Positions 21,155 through 31,920 of a stretch of DNA of 64,000 nucleotides are shown piece after piece. Position numbers and translations under genes: made by a program. Within the stretch, counting starts at the first letter, position 1. Each line of letters begins with the position of its first letter. Location of the stretch: contig JAVGWX010000007.1 in assembly GCA_036924085.1 (NCBI GenBank), positions 68,289,360 through 68,353,359 of the forward strand, in the 5' to 3' direction. The notes under the pieces were generated by a model that saw only the letters and a program-made list of their open reading frames with translations, was not told the origin of the DNA and did not search any database. Origin of the DNA: Ariolimax columbianus. Lineage: Eukaryota > Mollusca > Gastropoda > Stylommatophora > Arionidae.

Positions 21155-21270
21155 GAGTGAACGGCAGAGCGGTTAGAGTACTTACTTCTTACCATAGAGG
21201 GGTTTGATCTCCTATTTGGAGAAGCTCTTGTCTACCTAGCTGTAAATGAAGGCATGGCTTACTGTTGGGA
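21155..21270 (+). mobile_element. tRNA-derived SINE, partial
   Basis: A box CGGCAGAGCGGTTAGAG, B box GGGGTTTGATCTCC about 35 bp on, then CTACCTAGCTGTAAATGAAG (core). The same piece recurs in copy 2 of the duplication (about 26796-26911). Confidence 0.55.
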
Positions 21271-21769
21271 AGACAACGTATCGAGGAAATAAGCATGCCA
21301 GCTCCCCTTCATAAAAATCAAAGACCCAGCTAAATGAAGTCTCTAATACTTCATCCTCGACAGCAGTGCTTCATATTGACTACTTTTACTTTCTTGTTCA
21401 AGTTCCGCTATTTTATCTGCAGAGGCATTCTGCGGCGTCCATTCGTTCATCCTTTCTTTCCTATGTCAGCCATATTTTTTACTACAGCTTATTCGCTTTC
21501 AGGAAGGCGTTTACGAGCGTTTTCAGTGGCTACTTTTAATGACACATTGTGTCATTGTCTTGTTTTTACTTTATAGGTTGCCAGTCCCAAGCACATTTCT
21601 CTTTAGTCGTTGGTTACTATATGCTTGCAATGGGTTGTCACATGCCAGTCATGCCATACAAGAAATGTCATTTAAATTACATAAACATTTAGCAGACAGG
21701 ACCGCACGCTGTCCTATGCCGCACATTGGCAGGAGACAAAACACAATACAAAATACATGGAAGAAATAG

Positions 21770-22470
21770 TATCATACGAAAATTGTCTGGCACAACTTAT
21801 GGAGCAAAGCCAGATGTCCTCGGAACATAGCACTTGCACTGTGTTTCTCTGTAGCTGAGTACGCCGCACCAGTCTGGAAGAACTTTGCACATGTCAAACA
21901 TATAGATACAGCATTAAATGAGACAGGCCGTACAGTTACTAAATGTCTAAAACCTACACAAACTGAAAAAAATATACCCCATAATCGGCATAGCACCACC
22001 AGAGTTACGAAGAACTGTCGCGTCAGAGATAGGAAGAACTGTCGCGTCAGAGATTGCAAGAGAGAAACAGCGCGCAAGACTAAAGTCAAGACGAAGTTTC
22101 TTATAGTCAACACAGTTCCAACAAACTAGTCCTGGAAAACGACGCATCGAAAGTTGGAAACAGCTGACACAGGTCTTCTTGATCGAGTTACGGGAAGAAA
22201 CATGCGCCTTGACATCTCCGGCCCTACGCAACATGGAAGTCACTAAATAGACTTCGAACTTCGACTTCGTGTATCACGATGCAGGAAAACCCTGAAAAGA
22301 TGGGGATACATGGATGATGAAACATGCGAATGTGGCGTAACACAAGACCAGGACCATCTGATACTCTGGACAAACCTCCCGGAGACTTGTAGCAGAGAGG
22401 ACATGCTGAGTGCCAGTAACAGGGCAATCCACGTGACTGAATATTGGAATAATAAGGTGTGACGTAGTGT
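21770..22470 (+). pseudogene. LINE reverse transcriptase C-terminal remnant
   Basis: The plus strand reads ALALCFSVAEYAAPVWKNFA, HVKHIDTALNETGRTVTKCL, then KTLKRWGYMDDETCECGVTQ, DQDHLILWTNLPETCSREDM and NRAIHVTEYW. This is the thumb and C-terminal Cys/His region of a jockey/I-like LINE protein. Frameshifts separate the blocks. A second copy at 27411-28024 is cut off at the duplication's deletion junction. Confidence 0.75.
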
Positions 22471-22594
22471 CAATGACAGGGCAAGTAACTAAGGAGGCGG
22501 AAATGATTAGAAAAAAAGTTACGGCACTTCTGTAGTTATCTTCGCGCTCGTCTCCGTCCTTAACACTCTGGAAAAGGGAGAAATCGTCTAAACC

Positions 22595-22640
22595 AGGGCT
22601 CTTTAACCTGGACGCTACCGCCCACTGGTGGACGATTTTA
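22595..22640. other. hAT-like terminal sequence, weak
   Basis: CAGGGCTCTTTAACCTGG resembles hAT terminal inverted repeats (CAGGG-, then TTxAACCT). No matching inverted end was found nearby. Confidence 0.25.
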
Positions 22641-22729
22641 GCTTCCAGGAGAACGGTAGCAGAGTAATTACATAACATAACGTAACGTGTTTATAATGGT
22701 TTAGTGTACAACTAGTTTATTTTACTTTA

Positions 22730-22865
22730 CTTCATCTAAAAGTAACTAAGGGCATCCAATGTATTCTTGAATACATTAATTGATCCTGCCTTCACTGTTT
22801 CTAGTAGCAATGCATTCCAAGCATCCACCACTCTCTTATTAAAGAAATATATGTTGTATTAAAAA
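22730..22865 (-). pseudogene. CR1/L2-type LINE C-terminal fragment
   Basis: The minus strand reads YFFNKRVVDAWNALLLETVK then AGSINVFKNTLDAL. This is the recurrent end of CR1/L2/jockey-type ORF2 proteins (FFSxRVVDxWNxLPxxVVxA...SVNxFKxxLD). It is only about 45 codons long. Confidence 0.75.
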
Positions 22866-23480
22866 CATAAGCAAATACACAGGCTTGGTGGACGGACATT
22901 CGCGAAACTTCGTTCAATTTCGATTTTAGTGGGTAAAAAACATGTACCCTCACGAAAGTTCTAAAAGTGGACGTCAAATAAAAACAGATCGGCGAGCACT
23001 GCCATGAACTGACCAGCTTACTTCCCCCGTATCATCATGCGGTGCATAGGAGAATTGTTTTTTAAAACCTCTCCAATGAGACCGTCTCTGCAGTTATTTT
23101 CTCAAGTTCTTTTCAGCTTCTTCCTCCTTTCCTTGTTTCCTCCGTGTATTCTTTCATTTGCCTCTTTTCTTCTGTGGGTTCCATGAACGAGATTGCCGGG
23201 TAATAAACAGAATATATTTATCTTCATTGCCGTCCTTTATCAATTGACTTTTCTAGCTTTCTTATATTTTCAAGTTTCCTTTAAATCCTACAGTAGCTGT
23301 ATATATTTAGCTTGGTAACCAAGGTTACGAGTTTCATATGTTTCAAATAACGTTTTAAAGGTAGAAGAATCTCCAACTCAGATATTTGCACAATATGTTA
23401 TTCACACAGACTAGACGCATGATGAATGGGAAGTAATCTCATGAGATAGAAGAAAGCTTCATAAACATGTAGATCCTCCA
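22866..23480. other. No recognisable feature
   Basis: Unique sequence up to the TTG-rich array. It is absent from the second copy of the duplication. Confidence 0.5.
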
Positions 23481-23484
23481 GGTG

Positions 23485-26320
23485 GACAACCTCAATGGGG
23501 ATGTTGTTGTTGTTTAGGTGGACCACAGATATGGGGATGTTGTTGTTGTTGTTGTTTAGGTGGGCCACAGATATGGGGATGTTGTTGTTGTTTTTGTTTA
23601 CGTGGACCACAGATATGGGGATGTTGTTGTTGTTTAGGTGGGCCACAGATATAGGGATGTTGTTGTTGTTGTTGTTGTTTAGGTGGGCCACAGATATAGG
23701 GATGTTGTTGTTGTTGTTGTTGTTGTTGTTTAGGTGGGCCACAGATATAGGGATGTTGTTGTTGTTGTTTAGATGGGCCACAGATATAGGGATGTTGTTG
23801 TTGTTTAGGTGGGCCACAGATATGGGGATGTTGTTGTTGTTTAGGTGGGCCACAGATATGGGGATGTTGTTGTTGTTGTTGTTTAGGTGGACCACAGATA
23901 TGGGGATGTTGTTGTTGTTTAGGTGGACCACAGATATAGGGATGTTGTTGTTGTTTAGGTGGACCACAGATATAGGGATGTTGTTGTTGTTTAGGTGGAC
24001 CACAGATATAGGGATGTTGTTGTTGTTGTTGTTTAGGTGGGCCACAGATATGGGGATGTTGTTGTTGTTGTTGTTTAGGTGGACCACAGATATGGGGATG
24101 TTGTTGTTGTTGTTGTTTAGGTGGACCACAGATATGGGGATGTTGTTGTTGTTGTTGTTTAGGTGGGCCACAGATATGGGGATGTTGTTGTTGTTTAGGT
24201 GGGCCACAGATATGGGGATGTTGTTGTTGTTTAGGTGGGCCACAGATATGGGGATGTTGTTGTTGTTGTTGTTTAGGTGGAGCACAGATATGGGGATGTT
24301 GTTGTTGTTTAGGTGGGCCACAGATATGGGGATGTTGTTGTTGTTTAGGTGGGCTACAGATATGGGGATGTTGTTGTTGTTGTTGTTTAGGTGGACCACA
24401 GATACGGGGATGTTGTTGTTGTTGTTGTTTAGGTGGGCCACAGATATGGGGATGTTGTTGTTGTTTTTGTTTACGTGGACCACAAATATGGGGATGTTGT
24501 TGTTGTTTAGGTGGGCCACAGATATAGGGATGTTGTTGTTGTTGTTGTTTAGGTGGGCCACAGATATATGGATGTTGTTGTTGTTGTTGTTTAGGTGGGC
24601 CACAGATATGGGGATGTTGTTGTTGTTTAGGTGGGCCACAGATATGGGGATGTTGTTGTTGTTTAGGTGGACCACATATATGGGGATGTTGTTGTTGTTG
24701 TTGTTTAGGTGGGCCACAGATATGGGGATGTTGTTGTTGTTGTTGTTTAGGTGGGCCACAGATATGGGGATGTTGTTGTTGTTTAGGTGGACCACAGATA
24801 TGGGGATGTTGTTGTTGTTGTTGTTTAGGTGGACCACAGATATGGGGATGTTGTTGTTGTTGTTGTTTAGGTGGACCACAGATATGGGGATGTTGTTGTT
24901 GTTTAGGTGGACCACAGATATAGGGATGTTGTTGTTGTTTAGGTGGACCACAGATATAGGGATGTTGTTGTTGTTTAGGTGGACCACAGATATAGGGATG
25001 TTGTTGTTGTTGTTGTTTAGGTGGGCCACAGATATAGGGATGTTGTTGTTGTTGTTTAGGTGGACCACAGATATGGGGATGTTGTTGTTGTTGTTGTTTA
25101 GGTGGACCACAGATATGGGGATGTTGTTGTTGTTGTTGTTTAGGTGGGCCACAGATATGGGGATGTTGTTGTTGTGGTTGTTTAGGTGGGCCACAGATAT
25201 GGGGATGTTGTTGTTGTTTAGGTGGGCCACAGATATGGGGATGTTGTTGTTGTTTAGGTGGGCCACAGATATGGGGATGTTGTTGTTGTTTAGGTGGGCC
25301 ACAGATATGGGGATGTTGTTGTTGTTGTTGTTTAGGTGGGCCACAGATATGGGGATGTTGTTGTTGTGGTTGTTTAGGTGGACCACAGATATGGGGATGT
25401 TGTTGTTGTTGTTGTTTAGGTGGGCCACAGATATGGGGATGATGTTGTTGTTTAGGTGGACCACAGATATGGGGATGTTGTTGTTGTTTAGGTGGACCAC
25501 AGATATAGGGATGTTGTTGTTGTTGTTGTTTAGGTGGGCCACAGATATGGGGATGTTGTTGTTGTTTAGGTGGGCCACAGATATGGGGATGTTGTTGTTG
25601 TTTAGGTGGACCACAGATATGGGGATGTTGTTGTTGTTGTTGTTTAGGTGGGCCACAGATATGGGGATGTTGTTGTTGTTTAGGTGGGCCACAGATATGG
25701 GGATGTTGTTGTTGTTTAGGTGGGCCACAGATATGGGGATGTTGTTGTTGTTGTTGTTTAGGTGGGCCACAGATATGGGGATGTTGTTGTTGTTTAGGTG
25801 GGCCACAGATATGGGGATGTTGTTGTTGTTTAGTTGGGCCACAGATATGGGGATGTTGTTGTTGTTTAGGTGGACCACAGATATGGGGATGTTTTTGTTG
25901 TTGTTGTTTAGGTGGGCCACAGATATGGGGATGTTGTTGTTGTTTAGGTGGGCCACAGATATGGGGATGTTGTTGTTGTTGTTGTTTAGGTGGGCCACAG
26001 GTATGGGGATGTTGTTGTTGTTGTTGTTTAGGTGGGCCACAGATATAGGGATGTTGTTGTTGTTTAGGTGGACCACAGATATAGGGATGTTGTTGTTGTT
26101 TAGGTGGACCACAGATATAGGGATGTTGTTGTTGTTGTTGTTTAGGTGGGCCACATATATGGGGATGTTGTTGTTGTTGTTGTTTAGGTGGGCCACAGAT
26201 ATGGGGATGTTGTTGTTGTTGTTGTTGTTTAGGTGGGCCACAGATATGGGGATGTTGTTGTTGTTGTTGTTTAGGTGGGCCACAGATATGGGGATGTTGT
26301 TGTTGTTTAGGTGGACCACA
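23485..26320. repeat. TTG-rich 36/42-bp array 1, about 74 units
   Basis: Each unit is a 21-bp block (TTTAGGTGGGCCACAGATAT and variants GGACC/TAGGG) plus a (TTG)n run, mostly n=3 or n=5, so units are 36 or 42 bp. Every length step is a multiple of three, leaving three frames open for more than 950 codons (for example minus-strand KQQQQQHPHICGPP and NNNNIPISVAHL). The host flank just before the array, GGTGGACAACCTCAATGGGG, resembles the unit. I regard the frames as by-products and do not annotate proteins. Confidence 0.9.
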
Positions 26321-26321
26321 G

Positions 26322-28024
26322 ATCATCAGATGTCCTTGTTCACTCCAGTAGAAGCATAGGACCACTACTATATTAGGGCTCTTTGTTAAAACCTATGTTC
26401 AAGTATTGCATGGCTGTTTATATTAGTGAGAGCGAGTGCTTCAATAGGAGCTGTGAGCTTGGTTTACAAACCAAGTGTACTGGGTTCAAATCTCGTCTAT
26501 GCTAGATTAGACGAATCGGGCATGTTGTAATTTATTTCATGATATGGTGGCGTCTTATAGCTGACCCGGCTGTAAATGGGTACCTGGTCAAGTCAAGGGA
26601 GAATTCAGAGCCCATACAAAAGCTACAAATTTCGGGCTCTGTTGTCAGAACTTTCAGCAAGGAAAAGGACTGAGAACTTTTGTCCCCCCTCCCCCTCCCC
26701 GGAGGGGAGCTGTTTTCCATTTTTTTTTCGTTTTTCTGTGGCTTGCTAACTCCATGCACAGCCTTGCTTAGTTGCCTTTTTGAACGTGCATAATAGAGTG
26801 AACGGCAGAGCGGTTAGAGTACTTACTTCTTACCATAGAGGGGTTTGATCTCCTATTTGGAGAAGCTCTTGTCTACCTAGCTGTAAATGAAGGCATGGCT
26901 TACTGTTGGGAAGACAACGTATCGAGGAAATAAGCATGCCAGCTCCCCTTCATAAAAATCAAAGACCCAGCTAAATGAAGTCTCTAATACTTCATCCTCG
27001 ACAGCAGTGCTTCATATTGACTACTTTTACTTTCTTGTTCAAGTTCCGCTATTTTATCTGCAGAGGCATTCTGCGGCGTCCATTCGTTCATCCTTTCTTT
27101 CCTATGTCAGCCATATTTTTTACTACAGCTTATTCGCTTTCAGGAAGGCGTTTACGAGCGTTTTCAGTGGCTACTTTTAATGACACATTGTGTCATTGTC
27201 TTGTTTTTACTTTATAGGTTGCCAGTCCCAAGCACATTTCTCTTTAGTCGTTGGTTACTATATGCTTGCAATGGGTTGTCACATGCCAGTCATGCCATAC
27301 AAGAAATGTCATTTAAATTACATAAACATTTAGCAGACAGGACCGCACGCTGTCCTATGCCGCACATTGGCAGGAGACAAAACACAATACAAAATACATG
27401 GAAGAAATAGTATCATACGAAAATTGTCTGGCACAACTTATGGAGCAAAGCCAGATGTCCTCGGAACATAGCACTTGCACTGTGTTTCTCTGTAGCTGAG
27501 TACGCCGCACCAGTCTGGAAGAACTTTGCACATGTCAAACATATAGATACAGCATTAAATGAGACAGGCCGTACAGTTACTAAATGTCTAAAACCTACAC
27601 AAACTGAAAAAAATATACCCCATAATCGGCATAGCACCACCAGAGTTACGAAGAACTGTCGCGTCAGAGATAGGAAGAACTGTCGCGTCAGAGATTGCAA
27701 GAGAGAAACAGCGCGCAAGACTAAAGTCAAGACGAAGTTTCTTATAGTCAACACAGTTCCAACAAACTAGTCCTGGAAAACGACGCATCGAAAGTTGGAA
27801 ACAGCTGACACAGGTCTTCTTGATCGAGTTACGGGAAGAAACATGCGCCTTGACATCTCCGGCCCTACGCAACATGGAAGTCACTAAATAGACTTCGAAC
27901 TTCGACTTCGTGTATCACGATGCAGGAAAACCCTGAAAAGATGGGGATACATGGATGATGAAACATGCGAATGTGGCGTAACACAAGACCAGGACCATCT
28001 GATACTCTGGACAAACCTCCCGGA
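26322..28024. repeat. 1,703-bp duplicated segment, copy 2
   Basis: Near-identical to 20681-22383. The left junction (CCACAGAT/CATCAG) shares GAT with the array. The right junction (CCCGGA/CCACAGAT) shares GGA with the array. It lies between two TTG arrays and lacks the 1.1 kb of unique sequence that follows copy 1. Confidence 0.95.
27411..28024 (+). pseudogene. LINE reverse transcriptase C-terminal remnant, copy 2, truncated
   Basis: Same sequence as 21770-22383 and cut at DHLILWTNLP by the junction with array 2. An open minus-strand frame of 483 codons runs across this junction from the array, but its non-repeat end is antisense to the LINE and has no meaning. Confidence 0.75.
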
Positions 28025-29385
28025 CCACAGATATGGGGATGTTGTTGTTGTTGTTGTTTAGGTGGACCACAGATATGGGGATGTTGTTGTTGTTGTTGTT
28101 TAGGTGGGCCACAGATATGGGGATGTTGTTGTTGTGGTTGTTTAGGTGGGCCACAGATATGGGGATGTTGTTGTTGTTTAGGTGGGCCACAGATATGGGG
28201 ATGTTGTTGTTGTTTAGGTGGGCCACAGATATGGGGATGTTGTTGTTGTTTAGGTGGGCCACAGATATGGGGATGTTGTTGTTGTTGTTGTTTAGGTGGG
28301 CCACAGATATGGGGATGTTGTTGTTGTGGTTGTTTAGGTGGACCACAGATATGGGGATGTTGTTGTTGTTGTTGTTTAGGTGGGCCACAGATATGGGGAT
28401 GTTGTTGTTGTTTAGGTGGACCACAGATATAGGGATGTTGTTGTTGTTGTTGTTTAGGTGGGCCACAGATATGGGGATGTTGTTGTTGTTTAGGTGGGCC
28501 ACAGATATGGGGATGTTGTTGTTGTTTAGGTGGACCACAGATATGGGGATGTTGTTGTTGTTGTTGTTTAGGTGGGCCACAGATATGGGGATGTTGTTGT
28601 TGTTTAGGTGGGCCACATATATGGGGATGTTGTTGTTGTTTAGGTGGGCCACAGATATGGGGATGTTGTTGTTGTTGTTGTTTAGGTGGGCCACAGATAT
28701 GGGGATGTTGTTGTTGTTTAGGTGGGCCACAGATATGGGGATGTTGTTGTTGTTTAGTTGGGCCACAGATATGGGGATGTTGTTGTTGTTTAGGTGGACC
28801 ACAGATATGGGGATGTTGTTGTTGTTGTTGTTTAGGTGGGCCACAGATATGGGGATGTTGTTGTTGTTTAGGTGGGCCACAGATATGGGGATGTTGTTGT
28901 TGTTGTTGTTTAGGTGGGCCACAGGTATGGGGATGTTGTTGTTGTTGTTGTTTAGGTGGGCCACAGATATAGGGATGTTGTTGTTGTTTAGGTGGACCAC
29001 AGATATAGGGATGTTGTTGTTGTTTAGGTGGACCACAGATATAGGGATGTTGTTGTTGTTGTTGTTTAGGTGGGCCACATATATGGGGATGTTGTTGTTG
29101 TTGTTGTTTAGGTGGGCCACAGATATGGGGATGTTGTTGTTGTTGTTGTTGTTTAGGTGGGCCACAGATATGGGGATGTTGTTGTTGTTGTTGTTTAGGT
29201 GGGCCACAGATATGGGGATGTTGTTGTTGTTTAGGTGGACCACAGATATAGGGATGTTGTTGTTGTTGTTGTTTAGGTGGGCCACAGATATGGGGATGTT
29301 GTTGTTGTTTATGTGGACCACAGATATAGGGATGTTGTTGTTATTGTTTTTGTTTACGTGGAACACAGATATAGGGATGTTGTTG
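28020..29385. repeat. TTG-rich 36/42-bp array 2
   Basis: The order of unit variants (two GGACC long units, a TGGTTG unit, three short units, a second TGGTTG unit, later TTTAGTTGG and CACAGGTATG) repeats that of array 1 from about 25060 to 26308. One 36-bp unit is missing and there are a few substitutions. The array is thus a copy of the distal half of array 1. It ends in degenerate TTG/CTG/ATG before a family B body. Confidence 0.9.
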
Positions 29386-30310
29386 CTGCTGTTGATGATG
29401 AATGCCTACAATGAGTAGGATTACTCTTTTGTCCGCCCTGAAAGTGACGTTAAGTGACCGTATGCGGTAGCTTTCTTCACATCCCGATCGTGTTGATGAA
29501 GGTAAACAGCGATCCTCTAGATGGTTGTGATATGCGAGGCTTTATCTGCATGTGTCGCTCACTACTGCGGGAATCATGTAGATCTCCCACCTCGTTAGGT
29601 AGGCTGCTAGGAAAACCATCCGGTTACAGGAAGAACTATGAAGTAGTCGAGGTGAGGGTCTTATCCAGTATATTCTGCCTCACCCTGACTAACATGTCCG
29701 ATCAGTATGTTGTGTCTGACCCTGACTAACATGTCCGATCAGAATGTTGTGTCTGACCCTGACTAACATGTCCGATCAGTATGTTGTGTCTGACCCAGAC
29801 TAACATGTCCGATCAGAATGTTGTGTCTGACCCTGACTAACATGTCCGATCAGTATGTTGTGTCTGACCCTGACTAACATGTCCGATCAGTATGTTGTGT
29901 CTGACCCTGACTAACATGTCCGATCAGTAAGTTGTGTCTGACCCTGACTAACATGTCCGATCAGTAAGTTGTGTCTGACCCTGACTAACATGTCCGATCA
30001 GTAAGTTGTGTCTGACCCTGATTAACATGTCCGATCAGTAAGTTGTGTCTGACCCTGACTAACATGTCCGATCAGTATGTTGTGTCTGATCCAGACTAAC
30101 ATGTCCGATCAGTATGTTGTGTCTGACCCTGACTAACATGTCCGATCAGTATGTTGTGTCTGACCCTGACTGACATGTCCGATCAGTAAGTTGTGTCTGA
30201 CCCTGACTAACATGTCTGATCAGTATGTTGTGTCTGATCCAGACTAACATGTCCGATCAGTATGTTGTGTCTGACCCAGGTGTTAGTTATTTCACCCCAG
30301 CAATAGGGAT
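29386..30310 (-). mobile_element. Family B retroposon, copy 4, with internal 37-bp expansion
   Basis: The body starts GAATGCCTACAATGAGTAGG next to the TTG array (its (CAA)n tail on the minus strand). It contains GTGTTGATGAAGG, GGCTTTATCTGCATGTG, CCACCTCGTTAGG and GAGGTGAGGGTCTTATCCAG. The 37-bp segment is then amplified at 29686-30277, and the 5' end is GGTGTTAGTTATTTCACCCC. CAATAGGGAT at 30301-30310 resembles CAATGGGGAT at 23493-23502, a possible target-site duplication enclosing both array and element. Confidence 0.75.
29686..30277. repeat. 37-bp minisatellite, 16 copies
   Basis: 592 bp equals 16 units of 37 bp. The unit begins TGACTAACATGTCCGATCAG and ends GTTGTGTCTGACCC. The same segment is present once or twice in the other family B copies, so this is an in-place expansion. 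Confidence 0.95.
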
Positions 30311-30316
30311 CGTCTA

Positions 30317-30605
30317 CTTCTGCTGCGTTCGTTCTCAATCTCCCGCTACCAAGTCCTGAACGTTTTCAATCTCCCGCTACCAAGCCCTGGCCGTTCTCAA
30401 TCTCCCGTTACCAAGCCCTGGACGTTCTCAATCTCCCGCTACCAAGCCCTGAACGTTCTCAATCTCCCGCTACCAAGCCCTGAACAGGGCTTTACAAGTA
30501 ACAGGATGTAGTCCGGAGAACGGAATGCGTTGTACCGCTAGTTTACAGATTGACTGCGATATTTGCACGTTTCGGTCCGACCCATCTGTTTTCGGCAAGG
30601 GCAAT
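30317..30605 (-). mobile_element. Family A retroposon with 31-bp internal expansion
   Basis: Starts CTTCTGCTGCGTTCG. Five tandem 31-bp units (30330-30484) follow, made of CGTTCTCAATCTCCCGCTAC plus CAAGCCCTGAA. The normal family A body comes next (CAGGATGTAGTCCGGAGAAC, GACTGCGATATTTGCACG) and ends at TTTTCGGCAAGG. Other copies carry a single 31-bp unit. Confidence 0.85.
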
Positions 30606-30740
30606 GGGGGTAAAAGCCGTAATTATAGTTATTTTAGGTTGCTAATCTATAGATATGACAATGAGTAGATTCATTTTAGTAGTTGACCCCTTTCACGTAA
30701 GCTAGAGATGAGTTCTTCATGTCACAATTCATTTGTTTAC

Positions 30741-30985
30741 CTAAGATTTCTTCTTGTTCTTCTTCTTCTCCTTCTTCTTCTCCTTCTTCTTCTCCTTCTT
30801 CTTCTCCTTCTTCTTCTTCTTCTTCTTCTTCTTCTTCTTCTCCTTCTTCTTGTTCTTCTTCTTCTTCTTCTTCTTCTTCTTCTTCTTCTTCTTCTTCTTG
30901 TTGTTGTTCTTGTTCTTCTTCTTCTTCTTCTTCTTCTTCTTTTTCTTCTTCTTTTTCTTCTTTTCTACTACTTTCTTCTTTTTCA
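30741..30985. repeat. (CTT)n microsatellite, about 245 bp
   Basis: Almost pure CTT/TTC with occasional TCC, GTT and TTT. It is the tail side of the family A copy that starts at about 30975, so it is best read as an expanded (GAA)n retroposon tail. Open frames here are low-complexity only. Confidence 0.9.
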
Positions 30986-31215
30986 GCGTTCGTCCTGAAA
31001 AGGACGTTGTCTCGAGTATACAGCGAGACTGCGATATCTGCACTTTGCGACCCGACATATCCGGCTTTAGTTATCTTTTCTGAGTACTGTGTTCTATTAG
31101 TCAGACTACAATAGTGCAGCCTGTTTCTAGGGTCGCCGCCTGTAGGCGGAATACGGTCTTGTTCACTGATCCTATGAGTCGCTGGCTGCTGTCAGCTCAT
31201 GCGGTCCAAGCCTCG
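30975..31215 (-). mobile_element. Diverged family A retroposon
   Basis: Contains GCGTTCGTCCTGAAAAGGAC, CAGCGAGACTGCGATATCTG, CCTGTTTCTAGGGTCGCC, GGAATACGGTCTTGTTCACT and GAGTCGCTGGCTGCTGTCAG. It is most similar to the copy at 9370-9690, so the two form a subfamily. Confidence 0.6.
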
Positions 31216-31296
31216 GGTTTGAAGATGCAAGATTCACTTTGCATTGTAAAGTATGCTTGCGGACTGATTTTGTTCATTATTAATATGACAAGGTAA

Positions 31297-31379
31297 GCTT
31301 CAAAGTTGCACAGGAACAAAGTGGCACAGGAACAAAGTGGCACAGGAACAAAGTGGCACAGGAACAAAGTGGCACAGGG
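31297..31379. repeat. 16-bp tandem repeat, about 5 copies
   Basis: The unit is AGGAACAAAGTGGCAC. The first copy is slightly altered (CAAAGTTGCAC). Confidence 0.9.
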
Positions 31380-31611
31380 ATTCGGACGCTTACAAATCGT
31401 GACACAACAAGGTAGATGTTGTTGCATCCGCAATGCTCTAATGAGTATCTAACTGTTTGAATCATGACATGAAATGAAACTAGAAAGAGAACTGACTACA
31501 CATCCTCGCAGTGACTGAGACTGTACAATAATATTTCCAACACTCCTCCACGACGGCATTGACTATTGGTGGACGGCCGCTACCCTTTTTTAAATCAATT
31601 ATTATTAGTAT

Positions 31612-31920
31612 TATTGAGCATTGAGGATTCCGTGGCGGAGTGGTTAAGCGTCGGCTTCGTGATCAGGTGATGTGGGTTCAACTCCGGACTCCACCGTCTT
31701 TTTCACGGGAGCTTGATGCGGAATCCCCTGCATCTCGTAGTCGCCCCCTAGTCGTCATGTCCTTGATTTGCCACTGGGGCTGGGCGGCTCGAGACGAGAG
31801 AGTGAGGATAAAAAGTAGCGCAGTTAATCCTCACTAAAAAATAGCGCTAGCAAAATAAATTATGCCATCATCGTCTACGATGGACGACGGCGTTTGCCTT
31901 GTTTTTGCCTATTGAGCATT
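31612..31920 (+). mobile_element. tRNA-derived SINE with 11-bp target-site duplication
   Basis: TATTGAGCATT at 31612-31622 recurs at 31910-31920, bounding a 287-bp element. The head (31628-31700) is tRNA-like: A box TGGCGGAGTGGTTAAGC and B box GGGTTCAACTCCGG at normal spacing, closest in feel to a type II (Ser/Leu-like) tRNA. A non-tRNA body follows, with CGGAATCCCCTGCATCTCG. The pol III promoter boxes look intact, so the copy may be transcribable. Confidence 0.8.

Larger units (their letters stand above)
20681..22383. repeat. 1,703-bp duplicated segment, copy 1
   Basis: Matches 26322-28024 at a constant offset of 5,641 bp. I noticed three substitutions in 1,703 bp. The segment contains two tRNA-like SINE pieces and a LINE reverse transcriptase remnant. 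It is followed in this copy by unique sequence (22384-23485). Confidence 0.95.

Noticed and set aside
20891..22243. Small proteins conserved in two copies (75, 80, 76, 113 and 98 codons)
   Set aside because: They are identical only because the DNA was recently duplicated. Most are antisense to, or overlap, a LINE remnant and SINEs.
23398..26365. Proteins of more than 950 residues rich in Asn, Gln or Leu
   Set aside because: They arise because all repeat units are multiples of three. Both strands are open at once, and there is no start context, domain or splice evidence.
30708..31114. Poly-Leu, poly-Ser, poly-Phe and poly-Lys frames
   Set aside because: Translation of a (CTT)n tract in different frames and strands.
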